Assembly: GCA_965601955.1 (NCBI GenBank)
Contig: OZ271855.1
Span: 3,100,001-3,164,000 of the forward strand
DNA from: RHLJ01 sp965601955
Lineage (GTDB): Bacteria; Bacteroidota; Rhodothermia; Balneolales; Balneolaceae
Direction of reading: 5' to 3'
DNA: 64,000 nucleotides
Shown here: positions 34,701 to 44,200 of the stretch, piece after piece
Position numbering within the stretch: position 1 is the first letter of the stretch
How the letters are laid out: every line of letters begins with the position of its first letter
Notes under the pieces: generated by a model
Databases searched by the model: none
What the model was told of the DNA's origin: nothing
Seen by the model: only the letters and a program-made list of their open reading frames with translations
Made by a program: the position numbers and the translations under genes

Positions 34701-35418
34701 GGATTGAAGAGAAATTACTTCCAGTTCCTGAACCATACTTAAAGAGCCGTGCTTCACGCACCCATAGATCCATAATTCCACCTTCATTCACCAAATCATC
34801 ATCCACGCTTTGAATAAAGCAAGCATGTGGCTGGGGATGAGTGTAAGAATCTTTCGATCGGGTAAGTTTCCCTGTTTTAGCATCTACATAATAGTGGCCT
34901 TGAGCGGGTCCATTAATTCCATACGCCCAATTCAATCCAGTATTAAACCACTGAGGGCTGTTTGGTGCCGCCATTTGAGTAGCCAGCATATAGCATAGCT
35001 CATCGTAAAAAATCTTTGCATCTTCTTCGGTATCGAAATAATCATATTTCCAGCCCCAATAAGTCCAACATCCAGCTAACCTGCTAAATACTTGCCGGCT
35101 ATCAATCTCATGAGAAAAGCGCTTTTCCTCAGATAGATTTTTTAATTCTTTGTCATCTGCTACAGAACGTTGAAGCCAGCTCGGCACCCCTTTTTCAGAA
35201 ACCTTTTTAAGTGCTGCAGGAACCCCTGCTTTCCGAAAATATTTTTGTGCGATGATATCAGTAGCAACTTGTGACCAGGACTCAGGCACTTCAACGTTTT
35301 CCATAAAGAAAACCTGGGAGCCATCTGGGTTTTTAATTTCTGATGTTCTCTTGACAAAGTTCAGCCCATCATAGGGAGTAGACCATTCAGGATTTGTGTA
35401 AAAGCGAGTAAACTTCAT
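31762..35418 (-). CDS. nrdJ: Vitamin B12-dependent ribonucleotide reductase (class II)
   Basis: Adenosylcobalamin-dependent ribonucleotide reductase of 1218 residues; it makes deoxyribonucleotides without needing or generating a tyrosyl radical. Visible residues: the N-terminal redox Cys200 (PHACFIQS), the loop YGSGTGSNFSSIRG, and the active-site NPCSE with thiyl-radical Cys493 flanked by Asn491 and Glu495. The second redox Cys504 is in TACNLASLN, and the phosphate site in APTGTIGLVMDCDTTG. A long Ala/Pro/Val/Glu linker (about 1105-1165) precedes a Zn-binding tail with cysteines at about 1191, 1194, 1205, 1208, 1211 and 1217, the usual place for tail cysteines that re-reduce the enzyme. It is monocistronic; the upstream region contains DnaA boxes. 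Confidence 0.97.
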   Translation of the reverse strand: MKFTRFYTNPEWSTPYDGLNFVKRTSEIKNPDGSQVFFMENVEVPESWSQVATDIIAQKYFRKAGVPAALKKVSEKGVPSWLQRSVADDKELKNLSEEKRFSHEIDSRQVFSRLAGCWTYWGWKYDYFDTEEDAKIFYDELCYMLATQMAAPNSPQWFNTGLNWAYGINGPAQGHYYVDAKTGKLTRSKDSYTHPQPHACFIQSVDDDLVNEGGIMDLWVREARLFKYGSGTGSNFSSIRGANEPLSGGGKSSGLMSFLKIGDRAAGAIKSGGTTRRAAKMVTLDLDHPDIEEYISWKVKEEQKVAALVAGSKITQKHLKDIIRLCHTPVEIEGRIFNGAMSRDPLKNKELGKVIRQAKRDQVPLNYIERVMQLAAQGYKDLEFETYDTDWNSEAYATVAGQNSNNSVRVPNAFMKAVKDNSEWNLYWRVEKERAEKEGREPKPCKTLEAQEMWDQIAYAAWASADPGTQYHDTINEWHTCPEDGEIRASNPCSEYMFLDNTACNLASLNLMKFFMDEGCTTFDVESLRFASRTWTTVLEISVLMAQFPSKEIAELSYVFRTLGLGYANIGAALMVQGIPYDSAEGVATAGALTAIMHMKAYETSAELAGELGAFEGYERNKEHMLRVMRNHRRAAYNASPKEYEGLTVKPLGIDASICPDYLLTAAKETSDAAVSLGEKNGYRNAQVTVLAPTGTIGLVMDCDTTGVEPDFALVKFKKLAGGGYFKIINQSVPKALKTLGYTPKESEAIIDYAKGHASLEGCPHINPESLKAKGFTDEKLEAIEAGLPSSFDIKFAFNHFTLGEDFCKEVLGITEEQLSDFTFDMLKHLGFSKEQIQEANDYVCGTMTVEGAPHLKDEHLAVFDCANKCGRIGTRYISAEGHIKMMAAAQPFLSGAISKTINLPNEATVEDMKDAYMLSWEMMLKANALYRDGSKLSQPLNSMADVFDELDDEEVALADPVVAKAQDQVVEIAERIIHKYVARRQRLPFRREGYTQKVKIGGQSVYLRTGEYENGQLGEIFIDMHREGAAFRSLLNCFAISISLGLQHGVPLEEFVDAFVFTKFEPSGMVAGNPHVKMSTSVIDYIFRELAVTYLGREDLAHVPADQIHTRDLRPMEDAAATAVAVATPAPAPEPVAPPAPVEAKIPEVVEQVITEAQATAQAVKAEKASGAIDSDYEKAKQMGYTGDACPECGSMTMVRNGTCLKCITCGSTTGCS

Positions 35419-35539
35419 TGGCGTTATACTGTAGATTTCGTGTTAGTCTTTCGTGGATTTAATACCGTCAACCCCTCGAGAATTCCAGCCGATTCTCCTA
35501 AAGAAGTGCTACCAAATATATACGGAGGCAAGTATGCTA

Positions 35540-35830
35540 ACAAATTAAATCTTGCCTTTTTTTCCACAAAAACGAATACTTATCCACATTAACAAATATT
35601 CAAATTTGATAAAGATTGGTTAACGTTAATTTAATTATACGATCGAAAGATTTTTATTACGATCAAAAAATACATAAAAGGAATAAATGCATTTAAAAAG
35701 CATTATTTAGCGCATATTTCGAATTCAATCGCTCAAATAGTTATCCACAATTATTTTTAATAAAAATCATATAGATAATAAAATTTTGTAATAATCATAT
35801 TTAAATAATTTATATTTATGTGCACAAAAT
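35540..35830. other. Candidate DnaA-binding/AT-rich unwinding region (possible oriC)
   Basis: Inside the 589-base divergent spacer (35419-36007) are two perfect consensus DnaA boxes TTATCCACA at 35580-35588 and 35741-35749, plus a near-match TTTTCCACA at 35560-35568, all in the same direction. The second perfect box runs straight into a 70-base tract (35751-35820) with only five G/C, like a DNA-unwinding element. Small palindromes TCAAATTTGA (35600-35609), TTAACGTTAA (35620-35629) and AAATGCATTT (35685-35694) lie between the boxes. The alternative is a DnaA-controlled nrdJ promoter. No dnaA, dnaN or gyrB gene is in the window. Confidence 0.4.
35638..35671. repeat. Two 14-base direct repeats spaced exactly 20 bases
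   Basis: TACGATCGAAAGAT (35638-35651) and TACGATCAAAAAAT (35658-35671) differ at two positions and start 20 bases apart, about two helical turns. They lie between the two perfect DnaA boxes. This looks like a pair of protein-binding sites on one face of the helix; the binding protein is unknown. Confidence 0.6.
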
Positions 35831-36007
35831 TAATCAAAAAATGTACTATAAATTTTCTGTATATCGTTTTCCATTTATACTATTTTATATTTGGAAACAT
35901 AACCAGGAGAAGAAGGAGCGGAAAAAGAAAAGTTTAACATTTCTATCACAAAACCTGATTCGGGAAACTAAAAGGGAGATAGGCCAGTTACTGTTCAAAA
36001 AAATAAA

Positions 36008-36760
36008 ATGAAATTTCTTAAGAGCTTTACATCGTTAATAGCAGTGTTAGTTTTTATCACTGTAGATATCTTCTCACAGGAAACGATATCTATTCCAGTG
36101 ACGGACTTTAACCCTGAACAGCTAGAAGAGTATGTGGACAACCCGAGATGGTCTATCCTGTCTCTTCCCCGAAGAGACAAAACCACCTACACCTTGGTAG
36201 AAATGAATGACCGGGTAGCGATAAAGGGAGAAAGTGTAAATAGTGCCTCCGGACTTATATATAAAGTAGACATTGACCCTAATGAATATCCGATCATAGA
36301 ATGGAGCTGGAAAGTGGAGGATGTTCTTGAAAATGGGAATTATAAAACGAAAGATGGAGATGACTACCCTGCGCGTATTTATATCACTTTTGATTATAGC
36401 AGACGAAAGTTGAAGTTTGGAGACCGGGTCAAGTACGAAGCTATCCGGACGTTTACACGGTATAAAATCCCCTTAAGAGCGCTAAACTATATTTGGGCAA
36501 ATAAAGCAGAAACTGAAACCATAGCTCCCAATGCATATACGAACTGGGTATATATGGTAGCAGTACAATCAGGAAAGAATGAAGATGGAGACTGGAAATA
36601 TGAGACCAGGAACATCCTGGAGGATTATAGAGCTGCGTTCGGAGAAGAACCTCCGAACATTTCGGGAGTTGCAATCATGACTGACTCCGATAACACAAAG
36701 GCTCAAAGTAAAGGATACTACGGGGATATAGTTTTTAGACGTCTTCCGGACGGTGATTAG
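36008..36760 (+). CDS. DUF3047 domain-containing exported protein
   Basis: A 250-residue exported protein (signal peptide about 1-24, ending FSQ). The DUF3047 pattern fills the rest: WSILSLPRRDKTTYTLVEMNDRVAIKGESVNSASGLIYKVDIDP, WSWKVEDVLENG, the DGDDYPARIYITFDY stretch, LNYIWANK, and GVAIMTDSDNTKAQSKGYYGDI near the C-terminus. Family members are predicted beta-sandwich proteins of the envelope with unknown function. It is divergent from nrdJ across the DnaA-box region and lies 108 bases ahead of the efflux adaptor gene. Confidence 0.85.
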   Translation: MKFLKSFTSLIAVLVFITVDIFSQETISIPVTDFNPEQLEEYVDNPRWSILSLPRRDKTTYTLVEMNDRVAIKGESVNSASGLIYKVDIDPNEYPIIEWSWKVEDVLENGNYKTKDGDDYPARIYITFDYSRRKLKFGDRVKYEAIRTFTRYKIPLRALNYIWANKAETETIAPNAYTNWVYMVAVQSGKNEDGDWKYETRNILEDYRAAFGEEPPNISGVAIMTDSDNTKAQSKGYYGDIVFRRLPDGD

Positions 36761-36868
36761 TCAAATTTCTTTATCCAGAGTAAACACAAATTTTAACCAT
36801 CACTCCGAAACAATGTGAAAATGAGGTCGTAACGGGCTCCGTTCAACTCAAATCAATATTTTTTCGGA

Positions 36869-37933
36869 ATGAATACTAAACGCTTCGGACATTTCATTTT
36901 AGCTTCCGCTGTAACCATTTTTACTCTTCAGGCATGCAGCAATGGAGGCGACCAAAACAACAACGATAATAATAATGAAGCCGACTCTACCCTGGCAATT
37001 CCGGTAGAAGTCAATGATGTTACAAGAGGAGATATATCCGCCTATTATTCAAATACTGCTACACTGGAAGCAGTAGAAGAAGCCACTATCGTAGCTAAAG
37101 TAAGAGGACTTGTACAGGAGCTTATGGTCGAAGAGGGCGACTATGTAAAAGCAGGGCAGGTCATCGCTAAAATCGAAGACGACCAATACCGAATAGAAAG
37201 TGAAAGAGCTAAAGCTACCTTAGACCGGCTCTATAATGACTATCAACGAAACAAAGAATTGTTCGACAGAGACTTACTTGCGGCAGAATTATATGAAAAT
37301 TCCCGTTTTGAGTATGAATCTCAGAAAGCAGCATATGAACTTGCTGAATTAAACTACGAGCATACTAATATAAAAAGCCCAATCGATGGCGTGATCTCAG
37401 AACGGTTTATTAAAGTGGGAAATATGATTGGTACCGATCAGCAAGCCTTTCAGGTAACCGACTTTGATCCTATCCAGGCTAACCTTTATATCCCTGAACA
37501 CGAACGTTCTAAGATCAAAGACGGCCAAAGAGCAGAAATGCTGGCAGATGCCATTCCTGGACAGGTATTTACAGGACGAGTTGAGCGCATCAGCCCTACT
37601 ATAGACCCACAAACAGGTACATTTAAAGTAACGGTTTACCTGGATGACAATCAGGATATGTTAAGACCTGGTATGTTTGGGCGCGTAAAGATTGTATATG
37701 ATACTCGAATGAATACAAAGATGATCCCTAAAGCTGCGATCATGTCCGAAGATGAGATCCAATCTGTTTTTGTAATTAAAGACTCTCTTGCATTCCGCAA
37801 AATTATCCAAACTGGCTATGTAAATGGCTCTACAATCGAAGTAGTATCAGGATTGGAAGATGGTGAAATGGTAGTAACTACCGGACAGGGAAGCTTAACT
37901 GACAGCACCCGCGTAAATATCATTCGACTTTAA
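36869..37933 (+). CDS. RND efflux periplasmic adaptor (membrane fusion protein), lipoprotein
   Basis: A 354-residue adaptor with a lipobox (LQAC, Cys23) followed by a short Asn/Asp-rich spacer. A split lipoyl (barrel-sandwich) domain is visible: ATIVAKVRGLVQELMVEEGDYVKAGQVIAKIED, then a coiled-coil hairpin about residues 110-160, then ELNYEHTNIKSPIDGVISERFIKVGN. A beta-barrel and membrane-proximal domain follow. It links an inner-membrane RND pump to an outer-membrane channel; none of the latter is in the window. It lies 18 bases before the first permease, so it is the first gene of a three-gene operon. The hairpin AACGG/CCGTT at 36831-36843 just upstream could be an operator or leader stem. 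Confidence 0.94.
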   Translation: MNTKRFGHFILASAVTIFTLQACSNGGDQNNNDNNNEADSTLAIPVEVNDVTRGDISAYYSNTATLEAVEEATIVAKVRGLVQELMVEEGDYVKAGQVIAKIEDDQYRIESERAKATLDRLYNDYQRNKELFDRDLLAAELYENSRFEYESQKAAYELAELNYEHTNIKSPIDGVISERFIKVGNMIGTDQQAFQVTDFDPIQANLYIPEHERSKIKDGQRAEMLADAIPGQVFTGRVERISPTIDPQTGTFKVTVYLDDNQDMLRPGMFGRVKIVYDTRMNTKMIPKAAIMSEDEIQSVFVIKDSLAFRKIIQTGYVNGSTIEVVSGLEDGEMVVTTGQGSLTDSTRVNIIRL

Positions 37934-37951
37934 TTCTTAGGGAGCCACATT

Positions 37952-40900
37952 ATGAAACTGATTGATTTTTCCATCAAAAGGAAAGTAACCATTAGTATGT
38001 TTACGGTTGCTATTCTTTTGTTTGGGGTGGTTTCATTGGGTAGACTGAATGTCAATCTTCTGCCCGATCTTAGCTATCCTACCTTAACTATTCGTACCGA
38101 ATTTGAAGGTGCAGCGCCTATCGAAATTGAAAACCTTATCACAAAACCTATTGAAGAAGCAGTAGGAGTTGTGAAAGGGGTAAAAAAAGTTCGCTCAGTA
38201 TCAAGAACCGGACAATCTGATGTGGTTCTTGAGTTTGCCTGGGGAACTGAGATGGACTTTGCCAACCTGGATGTAATAAGTAAACTTGATGCAATCCAGC
38301 TTCCGCTTCAGGCAAGCAAACCCGTTACGCTTAGGTTTGACCCCTCTTTAGATCCGGTAATGAGGTATGCCTTATACTTTGATGATGCACAGCCAGAAGC
38401 TGTTGAAGATGATGCCTCGGTTGATTTTGCCTCCTATCAGGATTTGAATGATCCCGATGCTATTACCCGGTTAAAGCAGTTACGTATTATCGGCGAGGAG
38501 CTACTCAAAAAGAGCCTTGAATCAACAGTTGGCGTAGCCTCCGTAAAAATAAGTGGTGGTCTTGAAGAGGAAATTCAGGTTAATATTGACCAACAACGAC
38601 TCTCGTATTTGAATATCCCGATTGAGACCGTGACCTCCATTCTAGGAGCTGAAAATATCAACCTGTCAGGTGGACGGCTCGAAGAGGGAACTCAACAATT
38701 CCTTGTTAGAACACTCAATGAATTCCAAAGCATCGAACAAATTCGAAATGTGATTGTCTCTACCGCAAATGACAATACCATTTATCTGAAAGATGTTGCT
38801 GATGTAACCCAGGCATACAAAGAACGAGAAGCTATCACCCGCTTAAATGGAATGGAAGCCGTAGAAGTTGCCATCTATAAAGAAGGAGATGGTAATACTG
38901 TAGCCGTTGCTGAGCTGGTTGAAGAAAGAATGGGACGTATCCAGGAAATGCTGCCTGATGGTATGAGGATGGAAAAAGTGTATGATCAATCCATTTTCAT
39001 TGCATCAGCAGTAAATGAGGTACGAAATGCAGGTATTATTGGAGGTATTCTTGCTGTATTAGTGCTCTTCTTCTTCCTGAGGGATTTTTGGAGTACAGTA
39101 ATTATATCGATCTCGATACCGGTATCTATCATCGCAACCTTTAACCTGATGTATGGAAATAATATCACGCTAAACATTATGAGTTTGGGAGGTATTGCAC
39201 TGGGTATAGGTATGTTAGTAGATAACTCCATTGTAGTTCTTGAGAACATAGCAAGGCACCGAAGTATGGGTAAAAGTGTACTTAAGGCAGCTCAGGATGG
39301 AGCTGGAGAAGTGGGTACCGCGGTAATTGCCTCTACCCTAACCACGGTAGCAGTGTTCTTCCCTCTGGTATTTGTGGATGGTATTGCAGGACAATTATTC
39401 CGTGATCAGGCATTAACGGTTACATTCTCACTTCTGGCATCTCTGGTAGTAGCGGTAACTTTGATTCCAATGATGTCCTCGCTCAGTTCTCAAAAGAAAG
39501 AGCATGCTCCTCTCACTTTAAAAGAACCAAGAACAGGTTTTGGAAGAGCGATGCGGGCATTACGATTATTCCTTTTCTACACTATCCCGGCATTTATCAC
39601 CAAAATCTTCCGATATATTATCGCAGGCATTTGGTGGGTGTTTTCAAAACTCTTTGCCATCCCACTTTTCTTATTCGATAAAGCCTATTCAGGAGTGGAA
39701 AAAGCATATAATGCTTTACTACTGGGAGCTATGAAAGCCAGGTTCCTGGTTATCCTAATTGCCTTTGGTTCGTTTGCAGGTGCTATTGCCCTGGTTCCAA
39801 AAATCGGAATCGAATTGATCCCACAGATGTCTCAGGGTGAATTCTCAGTAGAGTTCAAGCTTCCTCCGGGAACTCCAATCGAAGAAACAGATGATGCATT
39901 ACGCGCTGTACAAGACGCAACCAAAAATCGCTCTGGAGTTCGCTCTACCTTTGCTGTAGCGGGAACCGGAAATAAAATTGACGCTAACCCGGATGAGGGT
40001 GGAGAAAACTGGGGCGAGCTTAATGTGATGTTAGCTTCTGGAGCATCTGCTTCTGATGAAGAGCGAACTATGAGCTCGATGCGCCAGTCTTTGTCCCAGG
40101 TTCCGGGTCTTCAATATAAATTTGCGCGGCCTTCCCTCTTCTCCTTCTCAACCCCGGTTGAGGTTGAAGTAAGTGGCTTCGACCTTGAAAACCTTAAAAA
40201 GGTAAGTGATGAAATCACCAGGAAAATGGAAGAAGGAGGCCGTTTTGCGGACGTTAAGAACTCCATGGAAATTGGAAGCCCAGAAATTCAGATCCTCTTC
40301 GACCGCGATCGCGCAGCTGCTTTAGGCTTACAGGTTCATGAAGTAGCAGATCGAGTAGTAAGCAACGTTCGTGGTGATGTAGCTACTCGTTATTCATGGA
40401 GAGATCGTAAAATTGATGTACTCGTAAGAGCACGCGAACAAGACCGGTCCTCGGCAGAAGAAATTCAGCAAATCATTGTGAATCCTGGAAGTGAGCGCCC
40501 GATTCCTCTTAGTGCTATTGCAAATGTCCGCATTGCAAATGGGCCTGGAGAAATCCGCAGGGCTTCTCAGCAACGCGTAGCTATCATTTCAGCAAACTTG
40601 AATTATGGAGATTTAGGAGAAGCAGCTGAAGAAGTACAGACGATCATCAATGAAACAGCAAAGCCAACGGGTATCTTTGCAAGAGTAGCAGGACAAAATG
40701 AAGAGATGTCTGATTCTTTCCGTTCTCTTCTATTCGCCCTTTCACTTGCCATCTTCCTTGTTTACCTGGTAATGGCTTCTCAGTTTGAGTCGCTGCTTCA
40801 TCCCTTCATCATCCTATTTACCATTCCTCTTGCACTTGTTGGGGCTATACTTGCCTTATTTGTAACTGGTACTACTATCAGTGTTGTGGTATTCATTGGA

Positions 40901-41245
40901 TTGATACTGTTGGCCGGTATTGTAGTGAATAACGCCATCGTATTAATTGACCTGATTAACCAACTCAGAGAACGTGGTATGGAGAAGTATGATGCCATTA
41001 TCGAAGGCGCGAAGTCAAGGCTACGCCCAATTCTAATGACCACATTAACTACCACACTTGCTCTTTTACCTTTAGCTATAGGATTTGGCGACGGTGCTGA
41101 ATTAAGAGCCCCAATGGGTATCACTGTAATCGGTGGATTGCTAGTCTCTACCCTGCTAACCCTGATTGTGATTCCAGTGATGTATTCAATCATGGATCAC
41201 AAAACATATAATGTAGAACCAGAAACAGTAGAGGCAGAATCATGA
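37952..41245 (+). CDS. RND efflux permease, first subunit (AcrB/MdtB-like)
   Basis: An inner-membrane proton-driven exporter of 1097 residues, with 12 expected membrane helices and two large periplasmic loops. It starts LIDFSIKRKVTISMF and has the porter motif NLLPDLSYPTLTI. TM4 carries GMLVDNSIVVLENI, where Asp424 is kept but the neighbouring position, an Asp in AcrB, is Asn425. The second half repeats the fold (GIELIPQMSQGEF, LAGIVVNNAIVLIDLI). An extra stretch around 500-590 with additional hydrophobic segments makes it longer than AcrB. The stop overlaps the next permease by four bases, so the two probably form a hetero-oligomeric pump like MdtBC. Confidence 0.95.
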   Translation: MKLIDFSIKRKVTISMFTVAILLFGVVSLGRLNVNLLPDLSYPTLTIRTEFEGAAPIEIENLITKPIEEAVGVVKGVKKVRSVSRTGQSDVVLEFAWGTEMDFANLDVISKLDAIQLPLQASKPVTLRFDPSLDPVMRYALYFDDAQPEAVEDDASVDFASYQDLNDPDAITRLKQLRIIGEELLKKSLESTVGVASVKISGGLEEEIQVNIDQQRLSYLNIPIETVTSILGAENINLSGGRLEEGTQQFLVRTLNEFQSIEQIRNVIVSTANDNTIYLKDVADVTQAYKEREAITRLNGMEAVEVAIYKEGDGNTVAVAELVEERMGRIQEMLPDGMRMEKVYDQSIFIASAVNEVRNAGIIGGILAVLVLFFFLRDFWSTVIISISIPVSIIATFNLMYGNNITLNIMSLGGIALGIGMLVDNSIVVLENIARHRSMGKSVLKAAQDGAGEVGTAVIASTLTTVAVFFPLVFVDGIAGQLFRDQALTVTFSLLASLVVAVTLIPMMSSLSSQKKEHAPLTLKEPRTGFGRAMRALRLFLFYTIPAFITKIFRYIIAGIWWVFSKLFAIPLFLFDKAYSGVEKAYNALLLGAMKARFLVILIAFGSFAGAIALVPKIGIELIPQMSQGEFSVEFKLPPGTPIEETDDALRAVQDATKNRSGVRSTFAVAGTGNKIDANPDEGGENWGELNVMLASGASASDEERTMSSMRQSLSQVPGLQYKFARPSLFSFSTPVEVEVSGFDLENLKKVSDEITRKMEEGGRFADVKNSMEIGSPEIQILFDRDRAAALGLQVHEVADRVVSNVRGDVATRYSWRDRKIDVLVRAREQDRSSAEEIQQIIVNPGSERPIPLSAIANVRIANGPGEIRRASQQRVAIISANLNYGDLGEAAEEVQTIINETAKPTGIFARVAGQNEEMSDSFRSLLFALSLAIFLVYLVMASQFESLLHPFIILFTIPLALVGAILALFVTGTTISVVVFIGLILLAGIVVNNAIVLIDLINQLRERGMEKYDAIIEGAKSRLRPILMTTLTTTLALLPLAIGFGDGAELRAPMGITVIGGLLVSTLLTLIVIPVMYSIMDHKTYNVEPETVEAES

Positions 41246-44200
41246 GCTTTACCGAGCTATCCATAAAACGCCCTGTTACCACCATGATGGTTTTTGTAAG
41301 CCTCGTGGTGGTTGGTATCATCGCTACACGATTAGTACCTCTCGAATACTTCCCGGACATTAGCTTTCCGGGAGCGTTCGTTCAGGTACCCTACCCTAAT
41401 GCCTCACCAGAGGAAATTGAAGAGCAGGTCATACGCCCTATGGAAGAAGCTCTTGCCACCATTAGCGGTTTAGAGCGGATGAACTCCAATGCTGGTGAAA
41501 ACAATGGGGGGATTGTAGTTCAATTCAAACAAGGAGCTGACATTAACCTGAAAGCCATCGAGATTAAAGAAAAGATCGAGAGTGTTCGTGGGCAGCTCCC
41601 CGACGATTTTGAATACTACAGTATCTTCAAATTCCAGGATGGTGGTGGAAATACACTACAGCTAAGAATATCCAGCGAACGTGATTTATCAGATGCCTAT
41701 GATCTCCTCAATCGTAACTTAGCGCAACGCATCGAGAGGATAGAAGGTGTTGGGCAGGTTACGTTATATGGCGTTGAGAAAAAAGAAATTCGAATCGAGT
41801 TAATGACCGATCGAATTCTTAGCTATAATGTTGATCTAAATGCCTTAACAGCAACATTACGACGTGCTAACTTCTCGTCTTCAGCCGGAAAAATCACGGA
41901 TAATGGTTTACGCTACAATGTTCGCCCGATAGGTGAGCTTAGAGGAGTAGAGGATATTGAAGATCTCATTATTGGCGACAATAACCTTCGTGTAAAAGAC
42001 ATTGCAGAAGTTAAGTACGTAGAGCCTATCCGGGATTATGCCCGCCATCTCGATATGAAGTATGCTATTGGGCTGGATATCGTGAAAGAATCTTCAGCTA
42101 ATACGGTTGCCGTAGTAGAGGCTGTACTGGAAGAGATAGAGGAGATAAATAAGCTTCCTGAAATGCAGGGTATCAAAATCTATGAGATGAACAACCAGGC
42201 GGATGGAATTCTGCAATCCCTCAGAGAATTACTCAATTCTGGTATCCTGGGTGCAGGCCTTTCAGTAGTCATGCTTTTCTTCTTCCTCCGTCAGTTCGGT
42301 ACCACGATGATCGTTGCTACAGCAGTGCCATTCTCTCTAATCGTAACATTGGGCTTTTTCTTCTTCCTGGATATCTCACTAAATATTCTTTCCATGATGG
42401 GATTGATGTTAGCAGTGGGTATGCTGGTTGATAATGCGGTAGTAGTAACAGAGAATATCCATCGGCATCAGCGCAAAGGTAAAGATGCTGCAAAGGCAGC
42501 AATTTTTGGAGCCAGGGAAGTAGGTATTGCGGTAACAGCAGGTACATTGACTTCAGTAGTGGTTTTCCTTCCAAACATTGTGAATGAGAGTTTTGTAAAG
42601 CCTTATATGTATTACATTGGGATGCCTATCATCATCTCTCTTGTTGCATCACTTCTAATCTCTCTTACTGTAATCCCCCTTCTCACTTCAAAACTAAAAG
42701 CCCCTGAGGAAAAGAAGAAAACTATCATCGATAAATTCTCCGTTAAGTACGCTGCTTTCCTTGGATGGTTTGTTGACAGACGCTGGGTATCTTCAATTAG
42801 CATTCTATTGCTTCTATTCAGTATTGCTATACCTATGAACTTTATGAATGTGGACATGTTTCCACGAGTAGAGCAGCGAGAGCTTGGATTGCGCTATAAT
42901 TTGAATAGCTCCTATACGCTAGACAGAGTTAAGCAAGCTGTTGATAAAGTGGAGCAGTACCTATATGACAATCAGGAGAAATTCGAAATTGAATCGGTTT
43001 ACACCTATTACCAGCCTGATTTTGCAAACTCAACAATCATTCTTACCGGTGAAGATGTAGCTGAAAAGTCTGTGGAGCTCATCAAAAAAGAAATCGAAGA
43101 AAACCTGCCTATTGTATTGATCGGTGAGCCTGCTTTTGAATTTAGAAGCAGGAATAATACCGAAGCTGTACGCGTTTTCGTTCAGGGCGAATCAATGGAC
43201 GTTCTCAAAGAGCTAGCCGATCAGGTAGAATGGAGATTAACCCAAATAGAAGGGCTCTCAGATGTTAAATCGGAAGCTGAGATCGGTAGAGAAGAAGTAC
43301 GATTGAGCATAGATCATGAAAGAGCCCGAAATTTTGGGCTCACCTCTACCCAGGTCGCTCAAATGATTTCCAGTTCAGTACGAGGCCAGACCCTTAGAAG
43401 AATTAGAGGTCCTCAATCTGAGATTGATGTGGTACTGGCTCTTCAAAACTCTGATCGTCAAACCATTAATGACTTGATGGAGCTCCCTATAGCTATCGGC
43501 CCCGATCAAACCATAAAGCTGGCTTCACTTGCCGACTTTGAGCAGACTCAGGGCCCAGGACGTATTTTCCGTGAAAACAGAAAAACCTCACTAGGTATTA
43601 ATGTTAACCTGGATGGCCTGCCTATGGATGAAGCCCGCACCCAAATTGCTCAGGTTATGGACCAAATCGTTTATCCTGCGGGATATCGATGGAGCTATGG
43701 ACGCAGCTTCGATGATGATGCAGAAGCTATGAACGTAATGCTTTTCAACATGATGATTGCGTTATTCCTGATTTACCTGGTAATGGCAGCATTATTTGAA
43801 TCTCTGATTTACCCTGCAGGTATTCTTTCTTGTATTCTATATGGTGTAGTGGGAATTTTCTGGTTCTTCTTTATTACCGGAACTACCTTCGACTTTATGT
43901 CTCTAATTGGGATACTTGTTTTGATGGGTATTGTAGTAAATAATGGAATCGTACTCATCGACCATATCTTACACCTCCGCAGCGAAGGCTTGAGTCGAAG
44001 AGAAGCAGTAGTTCAGGGTGGTAAAGACAGGATGCGCCCTATCCTGATGACCGCTGGTACAACCGTACTTGGCCTAATTCCTCTTGCAGTAGGTAATACT
44101 CAAATTGGTGGCGATGGGCCTCCTTACTTCCCTATGGCAAGAGCTATTATCGGAGGGTTAACCTTTTCAACAGTTGTAACTCTGATCGTCCTACCTTCCC

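Noticed and set aside
35419..35640. Cobalamin riboswitch or NrdR box upstream of nrdJ
   Set aside because: No B12-box-like conserved segment and no NrdR-type ACNNTATAT palindrome pair could be found by eye.
35820..36011. 63-residue open frame upstream of the DUF3047 gene
   Set aside because: Highly Lys/Phe/Tyr-biased, as expected from AT-rich spacer sequence; no family features.
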